From: Elysia chlorotica
Lineage: Eukaryota > Mollusca > Gastropoda > Plakobranchidae
Direction: 5' to 3'
Assembly: GCA_003991915.1 (NCBI GenBank)
Contig: RQTK01000214.1
Coordinates: 494,178-558,177 of the forward strand
Length of the DNA: 64,000 nucleotides
In this document: in pieces, positions 27,101 to 35,086 of the stretch
How positions within the stretch are numbered: the first letter of the stretch is position 1
Layout of the letters: every line of letters begins with the position of its first letter
Notes under the pieces: generated by a model
Databases searched by the model: none
What the model saw: only the letters and a program-made list of their open reading frames with translations
What the model was told of the DNA's origin: nothing
Translations under genes and position numbers: made by a program

Positions 27101-30100
27101 ACACTTATGTTTAACTGCCAATGGAATAGCCTTTTCTTTAAAACTTCGATGCTTTACAAAATCTGTATAAATTCTTAATTATAAACTTTTTTAATAGTCA
27201 AATTAGATGTTTTAAGTGTTGGTCTAAATCTAAATCCAGAGAGTGGATTCATTCTGTGGGAGAGCATCTCATGAACCTCCTTCCAGTTATCATGATCTAC
27301 TGCCTTTATCCTCCTCTGCATTCCAAACTGATGTACAATTTCACCTCTCCATCTCAGGCTTGGACTTCCTCTTCTTCTTTGGGATAAACTATGTTGACTT
27401 ACTATGTTAATAATTTTCAAAAAGATGAAAAATACCAAATGGATCAGTTTGTTTATGAGCAACTGCACAGACACAGTGCGCAGATACTATGATTACTGTC
27501 TCAGGCGGCCACATTATATCTATAGACCAAAGACAAATATCATTGTAAGAGCCACTCACTGCCAGAATTCCTCCGCTGCTGATCTGTACTTGATCTCTTC
27601 ACCTCCTAGTCCTGAGCCTCTCAGACTGGGCGAATGCATTAACCCCATTTCACTGGCTTTTAAAGAGCTCATAAGGCTTGAATTAGTTGTGTTTTGAAAT
27701 ATATAACCCGTCGACGTGTTGAACGCATATGTAAAATTAAGTCCGAGACTGGCGTTTGTACTGTCTTTGCCTGGTTCCATGCCCCGGTAATTGATGCAGC
27801 GGTCCGTGTTCCACCAATTGCCGCATTTGGCCCACGGGAGCTGCCTCTGGAAGGAGCTGACCAGGTAATAGATGACCCAGGATAGCACGGCATTGTAGTA
27901 GATACAGGCCATGCCGGAGACGATCACCATGCCAAAGCCCACACCTGGAGGAGAGCAGAGAAAAGGAAACAGAAAATAAAGGAGGTAATAGGATATATAA
28001 ATATAAATAACTGGAGAATAAAAGAGATTTCGGAAATGAATGCCTACGTAGTTTGATCATTTTAGTTTGCAAAGCTTCTTTGCAGAAGGAAATGTCGTTT
28101 TTTTAATTTTTTTTCACAAGCCAACACCTGTGAGCTAAAAATCAGAAGTAAAATATGTACAGCTTCAAACAAAACAAAGATATTTGTGGGAGGTTCCCGT
28201 TAACATTATTTTTACCTCTGACCACACAAAGACAGAGAGGGTACCGAGACATGTCACATTAAGCTAAAACCTAAAAAAAAAACACTGGAAAAACAAGGCA
28301 TCCTGATATAGGAAACTGAACCTATAACCTCTAGATTAGAAGATAAGCGCTTTAAAATTGAAACACCTTGTCCTCCTTGTTGGTTTCTTCACATTCAACT
28401 TCAACAGCAAGGCTATATAGTAGACGGGTTCCAAGACAAACGTAATTGTACGCCTTGCCACACAGAGACAGTGTGAGGATACTAGGACTCCTGTCTCAGC
28501 CGGTCACATTATACTGACACTAACCCAGCAGTAGAGGAAAAAATGCAAAGTTTTGTCCAAATGTGTGTTTCAAATCCAACACTCTATCGATTGCGCTAGT
28601 TCATCCCCAACTTTTTCACTTCTGTCTTGACATAACTCCAGCATTATACAAGCACCAAACAAACCAGTAGGGAACAAGAATATCTGCTTTAGGATAAAGA
28701 GTTCCAAGCCTGGTACCTCCTAATAAAAAAACCACAGGCTTGAACATTGAGCCAGATTGTCTGCCCCCTCCATCTCCTTTACTTAGGTTCATAAGGTAAT
28801 TACACCCATCTTTAAAGATAGGGCACACCTTCCAGTTAAACAAGGAGCTGGTAAATCTGTGTTAAAAGATAAGCCATTTAATATTGACATCTGATTCTGA
28901 CACAAAAAGTATGGGTCGGTTTCAGTTAAATGTGACCGACTGAGTCAGGAGCCATGGTATCCCTGCCCTGTCTCGTGTGGGGCAGCACATTAAATTGCCA
29001 GACGTCAGTCTAGGGGCCCGTCTACAATATAATCTATATAGTTATGACGTTGGACATTAAAACAACTCAACAACGCCCCCCGCCCTCCAACCCCCTCGTC
29101 TTTTACCCTTAGTTTACACGACTGCCCACCTTTAAAGAGAGCAAAACAACACACGAAGGTATACATACACCCAGCTGAGAAGCTACGCATTTTATTACTG
29201 AGTCAACTTGTTTCCACCTTTCTACTCTCAGTTTAATGAGAGTATACATGTAGCACCCACCATTAAAGAGAGAGCACATCTTCCAGACAAACAAGGAGCT
29301 GGTAAATTTGGGTTATAAGATAAGCCATAATAATATTGACTTCCCATCCCCACTACATCATCTTTTAACCCCTGTTAACAAGACTACCCACCTTTAAAGA
29401 GAGCAAAACAACACACGAAGGTATACATACACCCAAATGAGAAGCTACGCATTTTATTACTGAGCCAACTTTTTTCAACGTTTCCACTCTCAGTTTAATG
29501 AGAATATACATGTAGCACCCACCATTAACGAGAAGGCACACCTTCCAGATGAACATGGTATTAATACATACATATGAGAAGCTACGCATTTTAGTATTGA
29601 GCCAACTTTTTCCACCTTTCTACTTTGAGCTTAATCAGAGTATACATGTAGCACCCACCATTAAGGAGAAGGCACACCTTCCAGACGAACATGGTGTTAA
29701 TACATACATATATGAGAAGCTACGCATTTTATTATTGAGCCAACTTTTGTCAACCTTTCTACTCTCAGTTTAATCAGAGAATACATGTAGCACCCACCAT
29801 TAAAGAGAGGGCACACCTTCCACACAAACATGGAGCTGATGCCAGAGAACTGGCCCAGGCACACCTCCAGGTAGAACAGTGGGATGCCGCACATGAACAG
29901 GAAGAAGAAGAAAGGTATCAGGAACGCACCTGGATCGGGGAGAAAAACAGAAAATGTTTCTTTTCTGGCAAAATTTTTAAATAGAGTAAGTACTCTAAAT
30001 AGTGAAATGTAATCAGTTATAGTTATCTAATTTCCTTGCCTTGTTGTTATTACCCAACAGTTCTGTTGTGTATGGCCTTTGTGTTGTGATGATCATGATC

Positions 30101-30293
30101 AACTAATCACAATTATTTTTTCTTGTTTCTTCTATTTTTTTTCCTCATTTCATTCTCAAAGCCATACAAATTATCAGTTAAACTGTAATACCCTAGTGAA
30201 TTAAACATACATTAAACTTTCAATAACAATAAATGTTAAAAGTACATTCAACTATTTTTGTTTTGTTTTCGTTATTATTATATTTTATTATTA

Positions 30294-30355
<62 letters not shown>

Positions 30356-31169
30356 TCAATCTATCCAAACATGTCAAGAAAGCTGTGTTTTATTGTTCAT
30401 TGTTTACACGTGAGTTAAACATGAATGTCACGACATGCTGTGAACACACACAGCAGCTTTCATATCAACACGAATAATTATGTTTTATGTTAATTCGTGA
30501 TAGATAAATGCATGTAATTTTCACAGAGTACAAATAACTAAGTAGAAGAAGGTTATTGTTCTCTCATAAGTATTTATTTGACCTGGGTAATTGAGTTCAG
30601 AGACAGTTATGTCTCAGTAATTGACATATTTCTGATTCTCCAATCAACCTGCTGATAACTACAATTATTTCAATCTCCCCCTGTATCAAATTTCTTTCAT
30701 ATCTTTTTATTTCTCTTTTTTTTTTTTTTTACCTTGGATTAATATTATGTAATACATCCTCATGCCTAATGTCTAGTGGGGAAAATTGTCATAAATCTGG
30801 CTTGCTTTAAAGAGTTCCAGTTCTTTATAACGAATACAGTACCCACATAATTTTTATGAGCACATAACAATATTTCTAAAGTGAAAATCGGCACCGAATA
30901 GCCTTGCCACGTAAACCACATGGCTATACCACTAGACAAGGAGCGTAGTGGTCTAGTGGTATAACCATGCTCGCTTTAAGCGTTACTGCGATTCGGTGCC
31001 GCTGCATCTACAAGTCGAGGATTCTAATCCACAAAGTGCAATCATTGTTCGACCATTTTCATTAAAAATGGATCCTCTACCACTGTGGAAATATATTTTT
31101 AAAAATCCCAGATCTACACAATCAATGCAGTGGTCCTAAAACCTAATGTATAGCAGCAGTAGCAGTAGC

Positions 31170-31241
<72 letters not shown>

Positions 31242-31413
31242 TGTAGACAGCTTAAAAACTCATTTTAGGCGTCTTAAATTTTGATATAACCTCATGCCTC
31301 CTAACACATCCATTCTGTTGGTTTTTGTTTTTGTTTTTTGTTTTTTCAAGCAAGCCTCTTGAGCCATAAAGGGTAAATTATTGTTAGGGTATTTTATTAT
31401 TTCTGGTTGTTGC

Positions 31414-31474
<61 letters not shown>

Positions 31475-31592
31475 AAGGTTGTGGTTGTTGTTGTTATTGA
31501 TGTTGCTGTTGTTGTTGTTATTATTATTGCTGTTGTTGTTGTTGTTGTTGTTCTTATTATCACTAATTTTATTATTACTGTTGTTGTTGTTG

Positions 31593-31632
<40 letters not shown>

Positions 31633-33271
31633 AACTATTATTGTTATTATTATTACTTTAGACGTTATGCTACCTCAGCATTTCATTATACACACTACAT
31701 CTCCACTTGACACGCAAGTTCAATGTTAATAATAGTTTGACTTGATTATATTGTTGAATGAAACGTAACCCTGTGACATACATGATTATAAACAAATAGA
31801 GTGATCACAGTGCAGTGGTGCAGTCAATGTATTGACATAAAAGACAAACAAATGACATGAACTTGATTGGCAACCAAAACACACTTCTGTAATGTCACAG
31901 TTGCTTTCAATCGATTAATTTACTATTATTGTTTTTACTCCTGGCTGCAACTGTGCCTGATGATCAGTGTTCTAATGAAAGGTTACAACCAACTAGAAAG
32001 CTTAAAAATCACAGCCCACTTCCAATGCTGCCTTTCAAAAATACTCAGAATGGAATAAGCTCATAAGTTATCATTAAGGTAAACGAAAATAAAACGCGGA
32101 TCTATATTGAAGTAAAAGTAGCATCACTTTTCAAAACCCATTGTTATCGTCACGGAGTAAGCAGAAAGTCATATCTCCTTATTTCATGCTCTTTTTGAAA
32201 AGTAAAAAAAAAACGTTTATCCTTATTTTGTAGAATAAATACAACTTTTCTTTAGTTAATCAAACACAAATTTAAGTTGAGACCCCATGAGACAAACAAT
32301 GATTAAAAAGAGTAGCACAAACAAATTCATATGCTAATGTCAAAACGACACACCTATAACAATATTATTATCATTATCTATATTCTATGTCATTTTCTTT
32401 TTTGGGTGAGATTTTAACGTGAAAAAGCGCCATGAACTGCGTTTATTGTATATATATGTCGCCCTATAAACCATCTATTATCATTACCTCCACCGTTCCT
32501 GAGCACCAGGTAAGGGAATCTCCACAGGTTGCTGACCCCTACAGCGTAGCCAATGAGCGACAGAATGAAGTCCAGGCCGCGCGTCCACTGCTCCCGCTCC
32601 TCCTCCCCGTCCTCGTTCCCTCCCAGGGAGGAGACCTCCACCTCCAGGGCGAGGACCGCCTTGTCGTCCTGCCTGAGGGGATTGCTGTCAACGCCGTTGG
32701 CGGTGCCGTTGGCGGTGCCGTTGGTGGTGCCATTGCTTGTGCCCAGGGTGTGGTGCTGCTGCTGTTGTTGTTGTAGTTTGTCTGTGTAGATGTCGTTGTT
32801 GGCGCTGCAACTCCTGTCTGGCTCTAGGAGCACGGTAGCGCTGGTTTGCTGAAAATTTAATGATGCAATGAATAACAATGGACCGGGGTTGGGGGGGGGT
32901 GGGTAAGGCTGAGGTGTNNNNNNNNNNNNNNNNNNNNNNNNNNNNNNNNNNNNNNNNNNNNNNNNNNNNNNNNNNNNNNNNNNNNNNNNNNNNNNNNNNN
33001 NNNNNNNNNNNNNNNNNNNNNNNNNNNNNNNNNNNNNNNNNNNNNNNNNNNNNNNNNNNNNNNNNNNNNNNNNNNNNNNNNNNNNNNNNNNNNNNNNNNN
33101 NNNNNNNNNNNNNNNNNNNNNNNNNNNNNNNNNNNNNNNNNNNNNNNNNNNNNNNNNNNNNNNNNNNNNNNNNNNNNNNNNNNNNNNNNNNNNNNNNNNN
33201 NNNNNNNNNNNNNNNNNNNNNNNNNNNNNNNNNNNNNNNNNNNNNNNNNNNNNNNNNNNNNNNNNNNNNNN

Positions 33272-33316
<45 letters not shown>

Positions 33317-34477
33317 ATATTGTATGTGTGAGAGATATATATGAAAGATACAGATAGATTTAGAGAGGGAGCAGAAAGAACATATTCAAAATAGCAAGTA
33401 CGATAGCTTGGAGGATGTTCCCTGTCACGATATAAAAATGGACAAAGACTGAGAAAAGCATCCACTCGAATAAGAAACAGAAAGAGGAAGAAGAAGGAAT
33501 AGAAATGGAAAAAGAGACAGCTCATGAAACCCTGACATAGGGTAGGTTGATTGATTCGGACAATAAAACCTAATCTGCCATTTAAAAGTCTTTTCTGGTC
33601 ACACCTGACACCTACAACAGAGAAATGCGAGGTTACTTCATAGATCTATAAATAGCACGCTATTTATAGAAGCACGCTATTTATAGATCTATGGGGTTAC
33701 TCCAGGGCTACCACTAACTATTTTTGGAAGCCATGGGTTACTCCCACTCCCAGCAGCTGGGACCGATTAGGTGCAACAACGCTGTGATCTTTTAAGAGTC
33801 CGCAAGCTGTTAATTTCCCATTATAACAGATCGTGGATTTAGTGAGCCCTTCAACGGATTGAACTAACAGCGATGTATACTGTCCTGACAGTGGGGATAA
33901 AGACTCTCACTCTCACTTATGCGCTGGTGGTGAACCTTAATTTTTTTTCCTAATAATTTGGCATACTTTTGCCCTCCAAAATGGTATAAATCTGCAGGGA
34001 CAGGTTTATTACTCTACCCGAAGCCAGCCACAGACATGTGAGGGTCTTAAAGCTCGTACACATACAATGTATTTCGCGAAAAGTGCGGCGCGCTTCAGGA
34101 GCATTAGCCAGTCTAACTTATTAGTTCACTGGCTATCAGGGCCTTTTCAGTGGTCGTTTCAACTCACTGGCATGACGCGTGCTCACTCTTATTTCTGCTT
34201 AAAAATTAAGTGCGGTAGGAAAATCAGCAGACCATGTGATGTTTTTATCACTAAGGTTCAACAGGAAAGCTACCACCTTAATGATCCCTACCTAGGATAC
34301 CAAATAACTATAGACTCGATCCCTACCCACATGTATGCGTCAAAACCCTCCCCGTAAAACAGCTCACTATTTCCCACTCTTTGTTCCCAACAAGCTTTTG
34401 TATGTGGCTAGAACTTACATAATACTCTACTGCTCCTGTACATTGCCAAATACACATCTTCTGACCTCAGAGAGAGA

Positions 34478-34512
<35 letters not shown>

Positions 34513-35086
34513 TTTGTTTCTTAACGTCCAACGTTAGCACCAAGGCTATATCTTTGACGGGTCCCATAATAATAATAATGGCATTTATAGGGCAACGATA
34601 TAAAAATGGACAAAGACTGAGAAAAGCATCCACTCGAATAAGAAACAGAAAGAGGAAGAAGAAGGAATAGAAATGGAAAGAGAGACAGCTCATGAAACCC
34701 TGACATAGGGTAGGTTGATTGATTCGGACTATGAAACCTAATCTGGCATTAAGTCTTTTCGGGTCACACCTGACACCTACAGCAGAGAAATGCGAGGTTA
34801 CTTCATAGATCTATAAATAGCACGCTAGCGCTATCTATAGATCTATGGGGTTATCGTTGACGAGTCTCATGACTAAAATCTCACAATTTACGTGCTGCCA
34901 CACATAGACAATGTTAGAGAGGAGGAAGGAGAGTGAGGGAGAGACAGAGACAGAGAGTGAGAAATAGACAAAGACAGACAGACTGACAGAGAAACAGTGC
35001 GATGTTTACAGAACTTAACACACATCAAATAGTAATCAATGCCCCTTACCGTTTCTGATCCTGCCATTCCCGTAGATGCCGCACGG
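14909..35086 (-). CDS. SLC6-family sodium/chloride-coupled amino-acid transporter, complete gene, 14 coding exons
   Basis: A plasma-membrane neurotransmitter:sodium symporter expected to import a small amino acid with Na+ and Cl-. The exons listed below join with matching phases into 2208 nt (735 residues plus stop). Seen: a hydrophilic N-terminus with a Gln run and Asn-Gly-Thr repeats (residues 7-95); TM1 with [15 protein letters not shown] and NGGG (97-127); TM2 (128-156); a large loop (about 207-297) with a paired Cys ([10 protein letters not shown]) and five N-glycosylation sequons; TM6 with [12 protein letters not shown]7 with [11 protein letters not shown]; and the GLDSQF signature in TM8. 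The C-terminal tail has the [15 protein letters not shown] motif typical of glycine/proline-type members. The overall match is closest to glycine transporters, but the exact substrate cannot be read from sequence. Oddities are duplicated exons 7 and 14, donor-side repeat arrays in several introns, and Asp432 at the Na1 site. Confidence 0.9.
15686..15853 (-). CDS. SLC6 exon 13: TM11-TM12
   Basis: Acceptor cctttctttcag, donor gtgagt, 168 nt, residues 614-669. It encodes [34 protein letters not shown] and [13 protein letters not shown], then KQKGSFFQ. The YVFP-x-WA-x-G-x-G motif precedes TM12 in this family. Confidence 0.9.
16025..17240 (-). mobile_element. Degenerate LINE reverse transcriptase 3' part in intron 12
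   Basis: The minus strand retains fragments typical of the end of non-LTR reverse transcriptases, broken by stops and frameshifts: [12 protein letters not shown] near 17180, a ...[15 protein letters not shown] segment near 17050, and [13 protein letters not shown] near 16660. It ends, in element orientation, in repeated ttatc units at about 16030-16050. A dead relic. The intervening AT-rich units around 16120-16620 repeat loosely every 100-130 bp. Confidence 0.6.
18030..18411 (-). repeat. Tandem array of the exon 12 3' end plus donor
   Basis: Four units of about 85-100 bp. Each has about 12-15 nt resembling the last codons of exon 12, a gtaa(a/t)-type donor complement (ttaccagc) and a shared intron segment (ccctaaattaattcttctat). 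The exon-proximal boundary near 18411 is the genuine donor; earlier copies lie near 18133, 18219 and 18308. Confidence 0.78.
18412..18512 (-). CDS. SLC6 exon 12: TM11 start
   Basis: Acceptor gtgcccag, donor gtaaag, 101 nt, completing Gly580 and encoding 581-613. It reads [18 protein letters not shown], then [15 protein letters not shown]. The YG-V-x-RF-x-DDI-x-MM motif is diagnostic of SLC6. Confidence 0.92.
18581..18836 (-). mobile_element. SINE family A, full length, intron 11
   Basis: In element orientation: a tRNA-like head with B-box gggttcgagtcc, the segment ctggtttggtcggtgtcag, the core tgggctgagacag-like stretch, tgtcagacgtcagtctta, tatagcctatatagtgctgg, and the tail gttggacgttaaatcaactc. 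It is the clearest complete copy in the window. Confidence 0.85.
18885..19065 (-). mobile_element. SINE family A, 5' part
   Basis: Complement of the head with B-box gggtttgagccc and of the segment after it (caccgacccaatcagcagg). The 3' core is missing. It lies directly beside the full copy. Confidence 0.7.
19107..19230. repeat. 65-bp direct repeat in intron 11
   Basis: Two adjacent near-identical copies, each beginning ccaattaacaatagaaatga and ending catcacatcata. The repeat is purely intronic. Confidence 0.85.
19665..19764 (-). CDS. SLC6 exon 11: TM10
   Basis: Acceptor tttttgcag, donor gtgagg, 100 nt, residues 547-579 plus one base of Gly580. It encodes [20 protein letters not shown] and then [15 protein letters not shown]-x-YVF opening TM10 is conserved in the family. 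Confidence 0.9.
19840..19930 (-). mobile_element. tRNA-like SINE head, family C
   Basis: In element orientation: ccagctgctcatttgtgtag, a B-box-like ggtttaaatctc, then actggtgctcctg. It shares the ctggtgctcctg end with 47466-47550. Confidence 0.45.
20666..20797 (-). CDS. SLC6 exon 10: TM8 end and TM9
   Basis: Acceptor gtttatcag, donor gtaggt, 132 nt, residues 503-546. It encodes [23 protein letters not shown] and then TM9 ([20 protein letters not shown]). Confidence 0.9.
21555..21689 (-). repeat. Short tandem repeat of the exon 9 donor region
   Basis: About three units of 50-60 bp, in plus orientation actctatgtacctaaacttc and then aaatgttctt. Each includes the complement of an AG|gtacat junction. 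The unit nearest exon 9 is the real donor; the others are intronic copies. Confidence 0.65.
21690..21802 (-). CDS. SLC6 exon 9: loop and TM8 start
   Basis: Acceptor tttttcag, donor gtacat, 113 nt, completing Gly465 and encoding 466-502. It reads [17 protein letters not shown], then [17 protein letters not shown], where the terminal GLDSQ is a hallmark of TM8. Confidence 0.92.
21842..21908 (-). mobile_element. SINE family A, 3' tail fragment
   Basis: The plus strand reads ggtccaacaccagcactata, then ggctatactgtggacagg, the complement of the family tail. It lies in intron 8, just upstream of exon 9. Confidence 0.7.
22684..22808 (-). CDS. SLC6 exon 8: TM7
   Basis: Acceptor atgttccag, donor gtaatt, 125 nt, completing Arg423 and encoding 424-464. 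It encodes [17 protein letters not shown] and [17 protein letters not shown]. Ungapped alignment with family members (NxC...D...S.. then FVIF) places Asp432 where most SLC6 proteins have the Asn that binds Na1. The Cl--site Ser four residues on is retained. Confidence 0.9.
23186..23386 (-). repeat. Two further exon 7 donor-side repeat units beside copy B
   Basis: Units at about 23186-23281 and 23282-23377 match the 24.0-24.9 kb array: exon-end sequence, donor complement (intact actcac, then degraded actccc) and the same intron stretch. The first ~95 bp thus repeats directly beside exon 7B, as it does beside exon 7A. Confidence 0.7.
23387..23490 (-). CDS. SLC6 exon 7, copy B (duplicate, same protein sequence)
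   Basis: This 104-nt copy of exon 7 has an acceptor ending ctactag and a gtgagt donor. It encodes the same residues as copy A with only silent changes (for example the Gly codon GGC instead of GGT in SLGPA). Inclusion together with copy A would shift the frame. It may be an alternative exon, a redundant copy or an assembly duplicate. Confidence 0.6.
23757..23785 (-). pseudogene. Acceptor-side fragment of SLC6 exon 8
   Basis: On the minus strand a tttcag-type acceptor is followed by about 27 nt identical or nearly identical to the start of exon 8 (encoding DVLIASLAD), then it switches to intron 6-like sequence. This is the junction of the tandem duplication that produced exon 7B. It has no donor, so it cannot be a normal internal exon. 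Confidence 0.7.
24020..24883 (-). repeat. Tandem array of exon 7 3' ends plus donor
   Basis: Roughly eight head-to-tail units of about 95 bp run between exon 7A and the duplicate block. Each contains about 30 nt resembling the end of exon 7 (plus strand: actggttttggaat.., the complement of the FNKFHNQCK codons), a mostly intact gtgagt donor complement (actcac) and about 60 nt of intron. Copies near 24335-24780 are well preserved; those near 24020-24330 are more decayed. Confidence 0.78.
24884..24987 (-). CDS. SLC6 exon 7, copy A: TM6
   Basis: Acceptor actaccag, donor gtgagt, 104 nt, residues 389-422 plus two bases of Arg423. It encodes [19 protein letters not shown] and then [17 protein letters not shown]6 is the substrate-site helix; the Gln and the Ser of the VQVFYSLG stretch match Cl--site residues of known SLC6 proteins. 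A second intact copy lies at 23387-23490. Because the length is not a multiple of three, only one copy can be used per transcript. Confidence 0.88.
25611..25745 (-). CDS. SLC6 exon 6: TM5 and following loop
   Basis: Acceptor tttatgacag, donor gtgagt, 135 nt, residues 344-388. It encodes [20 protein letters not shown] (TM5), then a loop with LPGAMDGI and a [13 protein letters not shown] motif conserved in the family. Confidence 0.9.
25826..26055 (+). mobile_element. SINE family A, nearly full length, intron 5
   Basis: Head with B-box cagttcgagccc, then gatttcgttccctactgctt, gggtcggtgtcag, ccggctgagacaggagtcgc, ggcagcacataaaattgtca, the core ctatatagtgctgatgatgg, and tail gttaaatcgactcaac. It is in the opposite orientation to the host gene. 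Confidence 0.85.
26878..27010 (-). CDS. SLC6 exon 5: TM4
   Basis: Acceptor ttttaccag, donor gtgagt, 133 nt, completing Gln299 and encoding 300-343. It reads [17 protein letters not shown] and then the hydrophobic TM4 ([19 protein letters not shown]). It ends Leu-Gly-Cys at a phase 0 boundary. Confidence 0.9.
27215..27400 (-). mobile_element. Fragment of a non-LTR retrotransposon C-terminus
   Basis: The minus strand in intron 4 encodes a short stretch with [14 protein letters not shown] followed by [15 protein letters not shown]. This resembles the conserved extreme C-terminus of RTE-like LINE reverse transcriptases (an RGRP-x-RW-x-D-like motif, then D-x-W). Only this tail is visible, so it is a truncated relic. 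Confidence 0.45.
27560..27944 (-). CDS. SLC6 exon 4: TM3 and large extracellular loop
   Basis: Acceptor ctctcctccag, donor gtgagt, 385 nt. It completes Gly171, encodes 172-298 and supplies two bases of Gln299. It starts [18 protein letters not shown] (TM3), then the paired-cysteine loop [10 protein letters not shown] and sequons NAS, NFT, NTS, NTT and NSS. It ends AAEEFW, the family's conserved entry to TM4. The loop is long, as in glycine/proline-type members. Confidence 0.9.
28400..28600 (-). mobile_element. SINE family A, intron 3
   Basis: Complement of core and head: aaggctatatagtagacggg, cacacagagacagtgtgagg, ctcctgtctcagccggtcac, and a damaged head. A second, partial head and linker lies at about 28640-28760. 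Confidence 0.7.
28802..29797 (-). repeat. Tandem array of decayed copies of the exon 3 3' end plus donor
   Basis: Intron 3 holds about six diverged copies of the last part of exon 3 (encoding [12 protein letters not shown] sequence), its gtgggt-type donor and adjacent intron. Exon-side copies lie near 28802-28860, 29125-29150, 29256-29310, 29385-29410, 29512-29560 and 29650-29695, spaced about 125-140 bp at the exon-proximal end. None has a matching acceptor. A SINE (28900-29072) is embedded in the array. Confidence 0.75.
28900..29072 (+). mobile_element. SINE family A inside the exon 3 repeat array
   Basis: tgggtcggtttcagttaaat, gtgaccgactgagtcaggag, ggcagcacattaaattgcca, gacgtcagtctaggggcc, then gttggacattaaaacaactc. 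It shows that SINE insertion followed or accompanied growth of the array. Confidence 0.75.
29798..29929 (-). CDS. SLC6 exon 3: TM1 end and TM2
   Basis: Acceptor gatccag, donor gtgggt, 132 nt, residues 127-170. It encodes [20 protein letters not shown] and then [10 protein letters not shown], the conserved TM2 region of SLC6 proteins. The last 30-40 nt and the donor are repeated several times downstream (see the 28.8-29.8 kb array). Confidence 0.88.
30272..30356. repeat. (ATT)n microsatellite
   Basis: About 25 att triplets in intron 2. Confidence 0.97.
30944..31242 (+). mobile_element. SINE family D with (AGT)n tail
   Basis: tRNA-like head gtggtctagtggtataacca with a B-box-like gaggattctaatcc, then acaaagtgcaatcattgttc, ccactgtggaaata, and a tail of about 25 agt triplets. 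An inverted head fragment lies directly before it (30895-30940). A second copy is at 53410-53768. Confidence 0.72.
31404..31655. repeat. Compound (TTG)n/(TTA)n microsatellite
   Basis: About 250 bp of mixed ttg, tta and related triplets in intron 2. Leu or Val runs in its frames are artefacts. Confidence 0.95.
32488..32848 (-). CDS. SLC6 exon 2: cytoplasmic N-terminus and TM1
   Basis: Acceptor aaattttcag, donor gtaatg, 361 nt, residues 7-126 plus the first base of Gly127. It encodes a six-Gln run, an Asn-Gly-Thr/Ala repeat, an acidic stretch and then TM1 with the Na+/substrate-site sequence [15 protein letters not shown]. The GC content is clearly higher than in the surrounding introns. Confidence 0.88.
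32918..33271. other. Assembly gap (N) in SLC6 intron 1
   Basis: 354 Ns. The right edge is a (GA)n run (33272-33312), the likely reason for the gap. Confidence 1.
33428..34853. repeat. Direct repeats of about 270 bp flanking a unique segment, SLC6 intron 1
   Basis: 33428-33705 and 34597-34853 are near identical (aaaaatggacaaagactgag onward). Each ends in a palindrome around catagatctataaatagc and its complement. Between them lies a segment with a 96-codon open frame (34067-34357) that has no recognisable family, and a (GA)n run at 34469-34512. Confidence 0.85.
34515..34570 (-). mobile_element. SINE family A tail fragment
   Basis: The plus strand ttcttaacgtccaacgttag, then caaggctatatctttgacgg, is a complement of the family tail, beside a (GA)n run. 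A core remnant is seen near 34850-34910. Confidence 0.5.
35050..35086 (-). CDS. SLC6 exon 1 (start codon exon)
   Basis: The minus strand reads a tttcag acceptor, a 37-nt exon and a gtaagg donor. The only ATG is at 35067 and opens MAGSET, ending in phase 0. Exon 2 also begins in phase 0, so the reading frame joins exactly. The 19 nt before the ATG are 5' UTR, which implies at least one more non-coding exon upstream. This start was preferred to an in-frame Met at 32878, because that Met lies on the intron side of a good acceptor. Confidence 0.7.

Noticed and set aside
32876..32878. Met at 32878 as the start of the SLC6 protein
   Set aside because: It lies upstream of a good acceptor (aaattttcag at 32849-32858), and the short exon at 35050-35086 supplies an ATG in matching phase. 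It remains possible for a minor transcript.
34067..34357. 96-codon open frame as a gene
   Set aside because: No motif, no splice context, inside an intron between direct repeats; a chance frame is more likely.
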